The notes under the pieces were generated by a model. The model was not told the DNA's origin. It saw nothing but the letters and a program-made list of their open reading frames with translations, and searched no databases. Both the position numbers and the translations under genes were made by a program. Positions 8,288 through 16,808 of a stretch of DNA of 64,000 nt are shown one piece after another. The stretch comes from RI-43 sp033764725 (GTDB taxonomy: Bacteria; Pseudomonadota; Alphaproteobacteria; Caulobacterales; Aquidulcibacteraceae), in contig JANRIR010000063.1 of assembly GCA_033764725.1 (NCBI GenBank), forward strand, positions 43,966 through 107,965, in the 5' to 3' direction. The stretch's first letter is position 1, and every line of letters starts with the position of its first letter.

Positions 8288-8791
8288 ATGACGACGTTGA
8301 GCCCGACGCAGGATGGCGCGCCCTCGCCCGACAGCCCCCATCTGCGCGTCCTGGCGCAGTACGTGAAGGACTTGTCATTCGAGAACCCGGCCGCGGCGGC
8401 CGCGGCGCGCGCCTATGACGCACAGCCCACGATCGACATGGGCGTCGAGGTGAAATCACGACCGGTCGGCGACCAGGGCGACGCCTTTGAGGTCGATCTG
8501 CGCATTCACGTCGAGGCCAAGCGCGAGGAGCAGGTCCTGTTCCTGGTCGATCTCGTCTATGCGGGTCTGTTTCAGTTCATGAACGTGAAGCCAGAAGATA
8601 TTGAGCCGCTCTTGTGGATCGAGTGCCCGCGGCTGTTGTTTCCATTCAGCCGTCAATTGCTGGCCGAAATCACACGCGAGGGCGGCTATCCGCCGCTTCT
8701 GGTCAATCCGATCGACTTCACGCCGCTCTATTGGGCGGAGCTGCGCGACCGCGAGCAAAATCCCGATCCCGGCGCGGCGCCGCTCGGCTGA
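8288..8791 (+). CDS. secB: Protein-export chaperone SecB
   Basis: SecB is a tetrameric cytosolic chaperone that keeps preproteins unfolded for SecA. The 167-residue sequence shows the family core: YVKDLSFENPAAAAA near the N-terminus, a beta-strand region with VDLRIHVEAK, VDLVYAGLFQF, then PRLLFPFSRQLLAEITREGG and PPLLVNPIDFTPLYW. ATG 8288 is the natural start. It converges with dnaQ. secB beside dnaQ near the origin matches my recollection of Caulobacter. Confidence 0.96.
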   Translation: MTTLSPTQDGAPSPDSPHLRVLAQYVKDLSFENPAAAAAARAYDAQPTIDMGVEVKSRPVGDQGDAFEVDLRIHVEAKREEQVLFLVDLVYAGLFQFMNVKPEDIEPLLWIECPRLLFPFSRQLLAEITREGGYPPLLVNPIDFTPLYWAELRDREQNPDPGAAPLG

Positions 8792-8797
8792 CGCGGC

Positions 8798-9532
8798 TCA
8801 ACCGCCGGGCGCGCGTCGCCAGAGGGGATCACGCAGTGTGTCGAGGAACGCCTCGTGCGCGGCGCGCTCTTCCGGCGTGATCAAGGGCGCGAGCGGTTTT
8901 GGCCGGGGCGCGCGCCGCACGATGTCGAAACTGATTTGCGCCGTGTGGGCGGGGCCCGCGTCTTCCTCATCGAAAATCGCCAGCTTCTGCTCGCGGCCGC
9001 CGCGCAGCTCCAGATAGACACGCGCCAGAATTTTGGAATCGACCAGCGCGCCGTGGCCGCCGGGGCCCTTGCGCGCCGAAAGATCGAAGCCGTCGCGGTC
9101 GAGCATGAAGCGCTTGGACAGCGCATCGAGCGAATTCGCTGCGCCGCGAAACTTCTGCCGCGCGATGGCGAGCGTATCGACGTAGCGGCTCTGCGGCGTG
9201 GGCGGGCGGCCGATGCGCTCGAGCTCCGCGTTCAGAAACTTGCGGTCGAACTCGGCGTTGTGCGCCACGATCGGATCGTCGCCGAGAAAATCCATGAGCT
9301 CGTCGACGACGCTGGGGTCCTGGAAGAACGGCTTGTCGGCGAGAAAGCGCGTGGTGAGGCCGTGGATGCGCACCACCTCCTCAGGCACGTCGCGGGCGGG
9401 ATTGACGTAGCGGTGCAAGGTGCGGCCGGTCGGCGACAGATCGATCAGCTCGACGCAACCGATCTCGACGATGCGGTCCCCCAAAGCCGGGTCGCGCCCG
9501 GTCGTTTCCGTGTCGAACACCACTTCGCGCAT
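8798..9532 (-). CDS. dnaQ: DNA polymerase III epsilon subunit (3'-5' proofreading exonuclease)
   Basis: DnaQ is the DEDDh proofreading exonuclease of the replicative polymerase. Exo I is VFDTETTG, Exo II is HNAEFDRKFL, and Exo III is GHGALVDSKILARVY; all acidic residues and the His are present. The ATG at 9532 gives MREVVFDTETTG. The frame stays open upstream to 9625, but those 31 residues have no family character. At 244 aa the length fits. It is the last gene of the leftward ppsR-maf-aroE-coaE-dnaQ block that runs away from the candidate origin. Confidence 0.95.
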   Translation of the reverse strand: MREVVFDTETTGRDPALGDRIVEIGCVELIDLSPTGRTLHRYVNPARDVPEEVVRIHGLTTRFLADKPFFQDPSVVDELMDFLGDDPIVAHNAEFDRKFLNAELERIGRPPTPQSRYVDTLAIARQKFRGAANSLDALSKRFMLDRDGFDLSARKGPGGHGALVDSKILARVYLELRGGREQKLAIFDEEDAGPAHTAQISFDIVRRAPRPKPLAPLITPEERAAHEAFLDTLRDPLWRRAPGG

Positions 9533-9542
9533 GGTTCGGCGA

Positions 9543-10136
9543 TTAACGCGCTTCGCGCAACGCGTCCAGCACGGCGCGGACCTGGCGACGCGCGCTCTCC
9601 AGCCCTTCGCCGGTTTCGATGACAAAATGCGCCCGGGCGCGTTTCTCCGTGTCGGGCATCTGCTTGGCGAGGATGGCGTCGAGCTTGGTCTCCGTCATGT
9701 CGTCGCGCGCAAGCACGCGGGCGCGCTGCACGTCCGCCGGCGCGCTCGCCACCACCACCGCATCGACATGCCTGTCGCCGCCGCCCTCCAGCAGCAGTGG
9801 AATGTCGAGCACGACGAAGTCTGCGCCGCGCGCCTTTTGCGCCTCGAGGAATGCGACCTGCGCGGCGCGCACCAGCGGATGCACGATGCGCTCAAGCCGC
9901 GCCATCGCCTCCGCATCGCCCACAACGGCGCGCGATAAGCGGGCGCGATCGACGGCGCCATCCACCACGACGCCCGGAAACGCCGCTTCGATCGGCGCCA
10001 CCGCTGCGCCGCCTGGGGCGTACAGCGCATGCACGGCCGCATCGGCGTCATAAACCGCCGCGCCTTCCGCCGCGAACATCTTCGCGGTCGTGGACTTGCC
10101 CATGCCGATGGAGCCGGTGAGCCCGATGACGATCAT
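9543..10136 (-). CDS. coaE: Dephospho-CoA kinase CoaE
   Basis: CoaE phosphorylates dephospho-CoA in the last step of coenzyme A synthesis. The P-loop GLTGSIGMGKSTTAKMF is at the N-terminus, followed by VYDADAAVH, HPLVRAAQ and LDIPLLLEGG, all typical of the family. It is 197 aa, the usual length. Its start overlaps the aroE stop by 4 bases, and dnaQ follows after 10 bases. Confidence 0.96.
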   Translation of the reverse strand: MIVIGLTGSIGMGKSTTAKMFAAEGAAVYDADAAVHALYAPGGAAVAPIEAAFPGVVVDGAVDRARLSRAVVGDAEAMARLERIVHPLVRAAQVAFLEAQKARGADFVVLDIPLLLEGGGDRHVDAVVVASAPADVQRARVLARDDMTETKLDAILAKQMPDTEKRARAHFVIETGEGLESARRQVRAVLDALREAR

Positions 10137-10957
10137 GCGCCAAGCGCCGCAAGCAGGCGCGCGCGGCCGGCGCCGACATCAGGCCGCACGCCGAACCAGA
10201 TCTCGAACGCACGCGCCGCCTGATGAATCAGCATGCCGAGACCGTCGACGCCGATAAGCCCGCGTGCGCGGGCCTGGCGCAGGAACGGCGTCTCGAGCGG
10301 CTTGTAGACGATGTCGACGGCGATGCGCCCGGGCGCGCAGCCGTCGAACGGCCAGAGTATGCCGCCCGCGCCGTCGAGGCCGAGGCTGGTGGCGTTGACG
10401 ATCAGATCCGCTTGCGCGAACGCAGCGCCCAGGTCCGACCAGGCTGCCGTTTCCGCGCCGGCGAAACGCGCGGCGAGGGCCGCGGCGCGCGCGTGCGTTC
10501 GGTTGACGATGCGCACGCGCACGCCGACGCCATGCAGCGCCGCTGCGATCGAAACCGCAGCGCCGCCCGCGCCCACGATCAGCGCTGTCCGCACATTCTC
10601 GCGCCAGGCCGGCTGCGCTTCCGTCAACGCATCGAGGAACCCGTCGCCGTCGGTGTTGTCAGCCTGCAGCACGCCATCGGCGCGCCAGGTGAGCACATTG
10701 GCGACGTCGCGGACGCCGTCGTCGGCGACGCGCGCGGCGCGCTCTTTGTGCGGGATGGTGACGTTGACGCCGGCGAAGCCCATCGCCTTCAGGACGTCGA
10801 ACGCCGCATCGGCGCCTTCAGCGGCGATGCGCAGCGCCACATAGACCGCGTCGAGGCCATGATCGGCGATCCATCCATTGTGCAGGATCGGCGACAGCGA
10901 GTGCGACACCGGATCGCCGATCACTGCAAAAAGACGCGTGCGCGACGTGATCGTCAT
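10133..10957 (-). CDS. aroE: Shikimate dehydrogenase AroE
   Basis: AroE reduces 3-dehydroshikimate to shikimate with NADPH in aromatic amino-acid synthesis. Substrate-site motifs are AVIGDPVSHSLSPILHN and NVTIPHKE, the catalytic Lys being in the latter. The nucleotide fold is LIVGAGGAAVSIAAAL, with NRTHARAAAL after it. The C-terminal DGLGMLIHQAARAFEIWFG is canonical. It is 274 aa and sits between maf and coaE with 4-base overlaps on both sides. Confidence 0.96.
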   Translation of the reverse strand: MTITSRTRLFAVIGDPVSHSLSPILHNGWIADHGLDAVYVALRIAAEGADAAFDVLKAMGFAGVNVTIPHKERAARVADDGVRDVANVLTWRADGVLQADNTDGDGFLDALTEAQPAWRENVRTALIVGAGGAAVSIAAALHGVGVRVRIVNRTHARAAALAARFAGAETAAWSDLGAAFAQADLIVNATSLGLDGAGGILWPFDGCAPGRIAVDIVYKPLETPFLRQARARGLIGVDGLGMLIHQAARAFEIWFGVRPDVGAGRARLLAALGA

Positions 10958-11544
10958 GGCGTGAGCGCGCCATGTTCGCGCAGGATCGCCAGCAGCGGCA
11001 AGAGCGGCAATCCCAGCACCGAAAAGAAATCACCCTCGACGCGCGCGAACAAATGCGCGCCATAGCCTTCCAGTTGGTAGGCGCCGACGCTCTGAAAAGC
11101 CGCCTCCCCTATCGCATCGAGATACGACTCGATGAAGGCGTCGCTCAAAACCCGCATCGTCAGCTTTGGGGTTTCGATGTGGCGCCAGATCACCGCGCCG
11201 TCACGCGCGAGCGCCACGGCGGAGTGAAGCACATGCGTCTTGCCGCTGAGCGCAGCGAGCGTCGCACGCGCCGCGGCCCGATCGGACGCCTTGTCGAACG
11301 CCTGATCGCCAAGCGACAGCATCTGGTCGGCGCCGATCACCAAGCCGGCGCGCCGACGCGAGACCGACAGCGCCTTCACTTCCGCGAGCGCGTCGGCCTG
11401 CTCCCGCGGGGCCAAGCCCTCCGCGCGCAGGCCCGCCTTCACCGCTTCCTCATCCACCGCCGGCGCCACCGCTTCGAACGCGATCCCGGCGGCCTTGAGG
11501 ATGCGCGCGCGCGAGGCGCTGGTGGAGGCCAGGATCAACGTCAC
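10954..11544 (-). CDS. maf: Maf-family nucleotide pyrophosphatase
   Basis: Maf proteins hydrolyse non-canonical or modified NTPs. The N-terminal LILASTSASRARIL and the catalytic-Asp motif VIGADQML, followed by FDKASDRAAARATLAALSG, identify the family. The motif GADQM rather than the dTTPase-type ADTVV points to the YceF-like (m7GTP-type) subgroup, though specificity cannot be proven from sequence. It is 196 aa and overlaps aroE and ppsR by 4 bases each. Confidence 0.92.
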   Translation of the reverse strand: MTLILASTSASRARILKAAGIAFEAVAPAVDEEAVKAGLRAEGLAPREQADALAEVKALSVSRRRAGLVIGADQMLSLGDQAFDKASDRAAARATLAALSGKTHVLHSAVALARDGAVIWRHIETPKLTMRVLSDAFIESYLDAIGEAAFQSVGAYQLEGYGAHLFARVEGDFFSVLGLPLLPLLAILREHGALTP

Positions 11545-12374
11545 GGCGCCGCGCTCCGGCGTTCGGCCAGGAGATTCATGATCGCCGCCGCGGTCTCCTC
11601 GACCGATCGGCGCGACACATCGACCACCGGCCAGCCGTGTTTCTCGAACATCTTCTGCGCATAGACGATTTCCGCGCGCACCGATTCCTCCTCGACATAG
11701 GTCGTCGGGCGATCTTCCTTCATCGCGGCGAGCCGATTGCGGCGGATATGGATCAGACGGTCGGCGGAAACGGTCAGCCCCACGATCAGCGGCGCGTCCG
11801 GCTCGAACAAGGCGGCCGGCAATGGCAAGGACGGCACGATCGGCACATTGGCCGCCTTCACGCCGCGATTGGCGAGATAGACCGTGGTCGGCGTTTTCGA
11901 AGTGCGGCTGACGCCGACGAGGATCACATCGGCGGCGCGCAATTCCGGCGATTGCTGGCCGTCGTCATGCGACATCGCGAAATTGAGCGCATCGATGCGG
12001 CGGAAGTAATCGGCGTTCAGCACCCGCCCGGCACCGATCCGGTGGTTGAGCGGCATTTGCAGATAGCGCGACATCAGGTCGAGCGTCGAATCGAGAACGG
12101 CCACGCACGGGATCTCGCGCTCCACGCAAAAGCTTTCCAGGCGTTCGCGTTGCTCGGTGTTGGAGAGCGTGAACAGCACCACGCCCGGCGCCGATTCGAT
12201 CTCGCGCAGAACACGCTCGAGTTGGCGCGGCGAGCGCACGAGAAAATAGGAATGCTCGATCGGCAGGATGTTGTCGAATTGCGCGCACGAGGCCCGCATC
12301 ACCCCGGCCAGGGTTTCGCCGGTCGAATCGGACACGAGATGCACATTGAAAAAGACGCCGGGCGACTGGGTCAT
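11541..12374 (-). CDS. ppsR: Pyruvate,phosphate dikinase / PEP synthase regulatory protein (DUF299)
   Basis: This is a bifunctional ADP-dependent kinase/pyrophosphorylase that inactivates and reactivates PPDK or PEP synthase. The family motifs are FNVHLVSDSTGETL near the N-terminus and the P-loop GVSRTSKTPTTVYLANRG. The ATG at 12374 gives MTQSPGVFFNVHLVSDS; the open upstream extension to 12446 runs into the candidate origin and is not coding-like. The length is 277 aa. It is the first gene of the leftward operon bordering the origin, as I recall for the first annotated gene of C. crescentus. Which of the two dikinases it controls cannot be told here. Confidence 0.93.
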   Translation of the reverse strand: MTQSPGVFFNVHLVSDSTGETLAGVMRASCAQFDNILPIEHSYFLVRSPRQLERVLREIESAPGVVLFTLSNTEQRERLESFCVEREIPCVAVLDSTLDLMSRYLQMPLNHRIGAGRVLNADYFRRIDALNFAMSHDDGQQSPELRAADVILVGVSRTSKTPTTVYLANRGVKAANVPIVPSLPLPAALFEPDAPLIVGLTVSADRLIHIRRNRLAAMKEDRPTTYVEEESVRAEIVYAQKMFEKHGWPVVDVSRRSVEETAAAIMNLLAERRSAAP

Positions 12375-12716
12375 GGGGATGGGCCGCTCATAAGCTTCGG
12401 GCGCCTGGGGAAAACATGTGGGAAACCGGCCGGAGCTGCGGAACATCCGTTCCGGCGATTTCCCCCAGTAGGCGATTGTTCACATTCGCCCACCTTTCGT
12501 CCACAACCTCTTCGTTCCCCAAATCGCTCTTCAGACGGAATCAGGCAGCTGTGAAAATCCCTGTCAAACCCTGTGCTTGCCAAGGGCCGCATGGCCGCCG
12601 TCACCGTCGAGGCTCCTGTGGAATGCTTGTGGAGAGATGAACAGTCCAGACTTCAGTCGCCCTACTACAAGAGTCTCCTTATGACTCTCATTCAAGTTCA
12701 AGGATAAGAAGACGGC
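12375..12716. other. oriC: Candidate chromosomal replication origin (oriC, Cori-like) between ppsR and hemE
   Basis: This 342-base non-coding gap sits where gene direction diverges and has the flanks known for the Caulobacter origin (ppsR-type gene on one side, hemE on the other). It contains weak DnaA-box-like motifs with a CACA core: TTGTTCACA at 12476-12484 (one mismatch to TTATNCACA), TCGTCCACA at 12497-12505, and on the other strand the complements at 12417, 12550, 12617 and 12628. Three GANTC CcrM sites lie at 12538, 12671 and 12683. The last 60 bases before hemE are AT-richer. No perfect DnaA box and no TTAA-N7-TTAA CtrA site was found, so the call rests mainly on position. Confidence 0.7.
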
Positions 12717-13757
12717 ATGCCTTCCGCACAGGATTACGGGAAACCCTTTCTGACCGTGCTCAGCGGGGTCCGCACGCCGCGGCCTCCGATTTGGATCATG
12801 CGCCAGGCCGGCCGCTATCTCCCGGAATATCGCGCGCTGCGCGCCCAGGCCGGGAGCTTCCTGGACTTCTGCTACGCGCCCGCGCTCGCCGCCGAGGCGG
12901 TGTTCCAACCCCTGCGCCGGTTTCCGCTGGATGCGGCGATCCTGTTCTCCGACATTCTCGTCGTGCCGGACGCGCTCGGCCGGAAAGTGGCTTTCGTAGA
13001 GGGCGAAGGGCCGAGACTGGCGCCCCTCGACGAAGAACAAGTCTGGCGGTTCGCCGATCCCGCGCAGGCGGTGCAACGCCTGTCTCCCGTGTATGAGACA
13101 GTGGAGCGGATCAAGGCGGGCCTGGCCCGGGACGTGGCGTTGATCGGCTTCGCCGGCGCGCCCTGGACGGTCGCCACCTACATGCTGCAGGGCGAAGGCG
13201 GCGAGAAGGATCGCGCGCGCCGCGCCGTGTACCGGCGCCCGCGCGAGGTCGATGCGCTGATCGCCGCCCTGGTGGAAACCACCGCTTTGCACCTCGAAGC
13301 GCAGGCCAAGGCCGGCGCCGAGTGCGTGCAGATTTTCGAAAGCTGGGCCGAGGGCCTGCCGCCTGCCCTGTTCGAGCGCCTGATCCTGGCCCCGACCAAG
13401 GCCTTGATCGCCCGCCTGCGCGCGCTCGGCGTGACGGTTCCGGTGATCGGCTTCCCGCGCGGCGGCGGGGCGATGATTGCGCGCTACGCGCAAGAAACCG
13501 GCGTCGACGCGATCGGTCTCGATACGAGCGTTTCGTCACATTGGGCGCAGACGGCGCTGCCGCTAAACATGCCCCGGCAGGGCAATCTCGACCCCCAATT
13601 GCTGGTGGTCGGCGGGGACGCCTTGTCGCAGGGCGTCGACGACGTCATCGCCGGATTCGCCGGTGCGCCCCACATCTTCAATCTCGGCCACGGCATCACG
13701 CCGGAGGCCGATCCAGCGCATGTCGCAGCCCTGGTGGCGCGCGTCAAAGGGGGTTGA
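12717..13757 (+). CDS. hemE: Uroporphyrinogen decarboxylase HemE
   Basis: HemE converts uroporphyrinogen III to coproporphyrinogen III in heme synthesis. The signature PPIWIMRQAGRYLPEYR is at residues about 22-38, and the second signature appears as FAGAPWTVATYML. GFPRGGGAM and the C-terminal FNLGHGITPEADP also fit. It is 346 aa with ATG at 12717. It is the first rightward gene beyond the candidate origin and is followed directly by hemH and hemJ, giving a late heme pathway cluster. Confidence 0.97.
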   Translation: MPSAQDYGKPFLTVLSGVRTPRPPIWIMRQAGRYLPEYRALRAQAGSFLDFCYAPALAAEAVFQPLRRFPLDAAILFSDILVVPDALGRKVAFVEGEGPRLAPLDEEQVWRFADPAQAVQRLSPVYETVERIKAGLARDVALIGFAGAPWTVATYMLQGEGGEKDRARRAVYRRPREVDALIAALVETTALHLEAQAKAGAECVQIFESWAEGLPPALFERLILAPTKALIARLRALGVTVPVIGFPRGGGAMIARYAQETGVDAIGLDTSVSSHWAQTALPLNMPRQGNLDPQLLVVGGDALSQGVDDVIAGFAGAPHIFNLGHGITPEADPAHVAALVARVKGG

Positions 13758-13765
13758 GCGAAACC

Positions 13766-14794
13766 GTGGGGGAACGCCGGATCGCCGTCATCTTGTGCAA
13801 TCTCGGCGGACCGGACGGGCCGGACGCCGTGCGCCCGTTCCTGTTCAATCTGTTCAACGACCGCGCAATCATCGGCGCGCCGCAACCGGTGCGCATGCTG
13901 ATCGCGCAATTGATCTCGCGCGCGCGGGAGAGCTCCGCGAAGGCGAACTACGCCCGCATGGGCGGCGGCTCGCCGATCGTCCCGGAAACGCAGGCGCAAG
14001 CGAACGCGCTCGACGCCGCCTTGGCCGGGCGCGTTCCGGGCGCCGCGTTCAAGTGCTTTCTGGCGATGCGCTATTGGCGACCGTTCGCGAAGGACGCCGC
14101 GCGCGCAGCCGCAGAGTGGGGCGCCACGGAAGCGATCGTTCTCCCGCTCTACCCGCAATTCTCCTCGACCACGACGCGGTCTTCGATGGATGCGTGGCGC
14201 AAGGCGTCTTCCCTCCCCTCGTCGGTGATCTGCTGCTATCCGACGCAAGCATCCTTCGCGCGGGCGCACGCCGATGCGATCCTCGCCGCCTGGCGCGATG
14301 GCGGATCGCCGCCTGCGCCGCGCGTCCTGTTTTCGGCGCACGGCTTGCCGCAGCGCGTGATCGAGTCGGGCGATCCCTATCAATGGCAGGTCGAGCAGAC
14401 CGTCGCTGCGGTGAAGCCGCTCCTGCCGGCGGATTGGAGCTTCCGCACCTGCTACCAATCGCGCGTGGGGCCGCTGGCCTGGATCGGGCCGTCGACCGAA
14501 GAGGAGATCGAGCGCGCCGGCGCCGACGGACAGGGCGTGATCGTTTCGCCGATCGCGTTTGTGTCGGAACATATCGAGACGCTTGTCGAGCTCGACGTCG
14601 AGTACGCCGAGAAGGCGCAGGAGCTGGGCGTTCCCTATTACCTGCGCGCGCCGGCGCTGGGGGCGGCCGACAGCTTCATCGAAACCCTCGCGGAGCGCGT
14701 GGCGTGCGCCGCGGCGCGTCGCGCCGATATCGTCGGGCCGGCGGAGGGACGCTATTGTCCTGCACAGTTCGGCCTGTGTCCGCATCCTGTTTGA
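13766..14794 (+). CDS. hemH: Ferrochelatase HemH
   Basis: HemH inserts iron into protoporphyrin IX. The N-terminal IAVILCNLGGPDGPDAV, the catalytic His in FSAHGLPQRVIESGDPY and the Glu in PIAFVSEHIETLVELD are present. Two starts compete: GTG 13766 (342 aa), with a purine-rich AAAGGGGG upstream, and TTG 13754 overlapping the hemE stop. I chose GTG. The C-terminal region has Cys in VACAA, RYCPA and GLCPH, so a [2Fe-2S] cluster like that reported for Caulobacter ferrochelatase is possible but not proven. Confidence 0.95.
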   Translation: MGERRIAVILCNLGGPDGPDAVRPFLFNLFNDRAIIGAPQPVRMLIAQLISRARESSAKANYARMGGGSPIVPETQAQANALDAALAGRVPGAAFKCFLAMRYWRPFAKDAARAAAEWGATEAIVLPLYPQFSSTTTRSSMDAWRKASSLPSSVICCYPTQASFARAHADAILAAWRDGGSPPAPRVLFSAHGLPQRVIESGDPYQWQVEQTVAAVKPLLPADWSFRTCYQSRVGPLAWIGPSTEEEIERAGADGQGVIVSPIAFVSEHIETLVELDVEYAEKAQELGVPYYLRAPALGAADSFIETLAERVACAAARRADIVGPAEGRYCPAQFGLCPHPV

Positions 14795-14803
14795 GGATTT
14801 GCT

Positions 14804-15265
14804 ATGCCGCACGACTTCATCAGCTACGATCTCGCCCGCGCGCTGCACATCATCGCCGTGATCGGCTGGATGGCGGGACTTTTGATGCTGCCCCGGCTTT
14901 ATGTGTATCAGACCGAATCGGCGCCGGGCGGCGAGCTCGACAAGAAGATGATCGAGGCCGCCGCGCGCCTGCGCGCCATCATCGTGACGCCGGCGATGAT
15001 TCTGGTGTGGGTCCTAGGCCTTTATCTTTTGGGAACCTTTTTCATCGGCGAAGGGGCGCAGTCCTTGCCGGTTTGGCTGATCGTGAAGCTCGCGATCGTT
15101 ACGGCGCTGACCGGCTGGCACGGCTATCTGGTTTCCGCCGGCAAGAAGCTCGCCCAGGGCCAGCGCGCGCGCAGCGCCAAGTTTTGGCGGCTGACCAACG
15201 AAGTTCCCTTCGTGGCGGCGATCGTGATCGTGCTTCTCGCAACCCTCGAGCCACGCTTCTCTTGA
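14804..15265 (+). CDS. hemJ: Protoporphyrinogen oxidase HemJ
   Basis: HemJ is the membrane protoporphyrinogen IX oxidase used by most alphaproteobacteria. The 153-residue protein has four predicted TM helices. The conserved His is in ARALHIIAVIGWMAGLLMLP, followed by RLYVY; a second helix is TPAMILVWVLGLYLLG. It lies 10 bases after hemH, which uses its product. The gap to rho (174 bases) contains no further gene. Confidence 0.92.
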   Translation: MPHDFISYDLARALHIIAVIGWMAGLLMLPRLYVYQTESAPGGELDKKMIEAAARLRAIIVTPAMILVWVLGLYLLGTFFIGEGAQSLPVWLIVKLAIVTALTGWHGYLVSAGKKLAQGQRARSAKFWRLTNEVPFVAAIVIVLLATLEPRFS

Positions 15266-15439
15266 ACTCGGCTTGACGGCTTCCCAATCTTGTGATTGCC
15301 ATGGGCCTTGGCGCGGCCAGTCTGCGCACGCGTCGGCGGCGCGACCCCACCTCCCCTCTCCGCCGCAAAATCACCTTCTTCAACGACCGCGATTTGACGG
15401 CAGGAAAACCCGCCGCGTTCGCCAACATCAGAATTGACC

Positions 15440-16786
15440 ATGCCCGACGATCTCACAGCCCCTTCGCCTGTGTCCGAAGCCGAGGCCGCGCCCGCACAGC
15501 GCCACCCTCTCCTGGAGGGCATCACGCAGATGTCGCTGCAGGAATTGAAACGAAAGCCGCCGCAGGAATTGCTCGCGATGGCCGAGGCGCTCGACATCGA
15601 GAGCGCCAACAATCTGCGCTCGCAAGATATGATGTTCGCGATCCTGAAGCAGCTCGCCGAACAGGGCGTGGAGATCGGCGGCGGCGGGGTTCTGGAAATC
15701 CTCTCCGACGGCTTCGGATTCTTGCGGTCTCCGCAAAGCAATTATCTGCCCGGGCCGGACGACATCTATGTCAGCCCGCAACAGATCCGGAAATTCGGCC
15801 TGCGCACCGGCGACACCGTCGACGGCCAAATCCGCGCGCCCAAAGACGGCGAGCGCTATTTCGGGCTGGTTCGGGTCAACGCCGTCAATTTCGAAGATCC
15901 CGAACGGGTGCGCCACAAGGTGCATTTCGATAATCTGACGCCGCTTTACCCCAACGAGCGGCTCAAGCTCGAACTCGACGATCCGACCCTTAAGGACCGC
16001 ACCGGGCGCGTCATCGATATCGTCGCGCCGATCGGCAAGGGCCAGCGCGCGCTGATCGTCGCGCCGCCGCGCACCGGCAAGACCGTCATCCTGCAAAACA
16101 TCGCTAAGTCGATCGAGGCCAACCACCCGGAAGTCTATCTGATCGTGTTGCTGATCGATGAGCGACCGGAAGAAGTGACCGACATGCAGCGGACGGTGAA
16201 GGGCGAGGTCGTGTCCTCGACCTTCGACGAGCCGGCGACGCGCCACGTCTCCGTCGCCGAGATGGTCATCGAAAAGGCCAAGCGCCTCGCCGAACACGGC
16301 AAGGATGTCGTCATCCTGCTCGATTCCATCACGCGTCTCGGCCGCGCCTACAACACGGTCGTTCCCTCCTCCGGCAAGGTTTTGACCGGCGGCGTCGACG
16401 CGAACGCGCTGCAGCGGCCGAAGCGCTTCTTCGGCGCGGCGCGCAATCTGGAGGAAGGCGGCAGCCTCACCATCATCGCCACCGCGCTGATCGACACCGG
16501 CTCGCGCATGGACGAAGTGATCTTCGAAGAATTCAAGGGCACCGGCAATTCCGAGCTTGTGCTCGACCGCAAGGTCGCGGACCGCCGCATCTTCCCGGCG
16601 ATGGACATCCTCAAATCCGGCACGCGCAAGGAAGAACTCATCACGCCGAAGGAGCACCTGCAGAAGATGTACGTGCTTCGCCGCATCCTCAATCCGATGG
16701 GTACGCAGGATGCGATCGAGTTCCTTCTGGACAAGCTGCGCCAGTCGAAGAACAACGACGACTTCTTCCAGAGCATGAATACCTGA
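15440..16786 (+). CDS. rho: Transcription termination factor Rho
   Basis: Rho is the hexameric RNA helicase that terminates transcription. Domains in order are the N-terminal helical Rho-N (about 25-65), the RNA-binding cold-shock fold with GVLEILSDGFGFLR and DDIYVSPQQIRKF, and the RecA-like ATPase with P-loop APPRTGKT, Walker B VVILLDSITRLGRAYN and Q-loop region VLTGGVDANALQRPKRF. ATG 15440 gives MPDDLTAPS; a TTG two codons upstream is less likely. It is 448 aa. Its place after hemEHJ matches the origin-proximal synteny noted above. Confidence 0.97.
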   Translation: MPDDLTAPSPVSEAEAAPAQRHPLLEGITQMSLQELKRKPPQELLAMAEALDIESANNLRSQDMMFAILKQLAEQGVEIGGGGVLEILSDGFGFLRSPQSNYLPGPDDIYVSPQQIRKFGLRTGDTVDGQIRAPKDGERYFGLVRVNAVNFEDPERVRHKVHFDNLTPLYPNERLKLELDDPTLKDRTGRVIDIVAPIGKGQRALIVAPPRTGKTVILQNIAKSIEANHPEVYLIVLLIDERPEEVTDMQRTVKGEVVSSTFDEPATRHVSVAEMVIEKAKRLAEHGKDVVILLDSITRLGRAYNTVVPSSGKVLTGGVDANALQRPKRFFGAARNLEEGGSLTIIATALIDTGSRMDEVIFEEFKGTGNSELVLDRKVADRRIFPAMDILKSGTRKEELITPKEHLQKMYVLRRILNPMGTQDAIEFLLDKLRQSKNNDDFFQSMNT

Positions 16787-16808
16787 ACCGCCGACAGGGA
16801 GGCGCGCG

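Noticed and set aside
12375..12716. CtrA binding sites in the candidate origin
   Set aside because: No TTAA half-sites were found in this gap, so CtrA control cannot be claimed.
13322..13765. Long N-terminal extension of hemH
   Set aside because: The frame stays open within hemE, but the residues are a shadow of hemE; HemH similarity begins at 13766.
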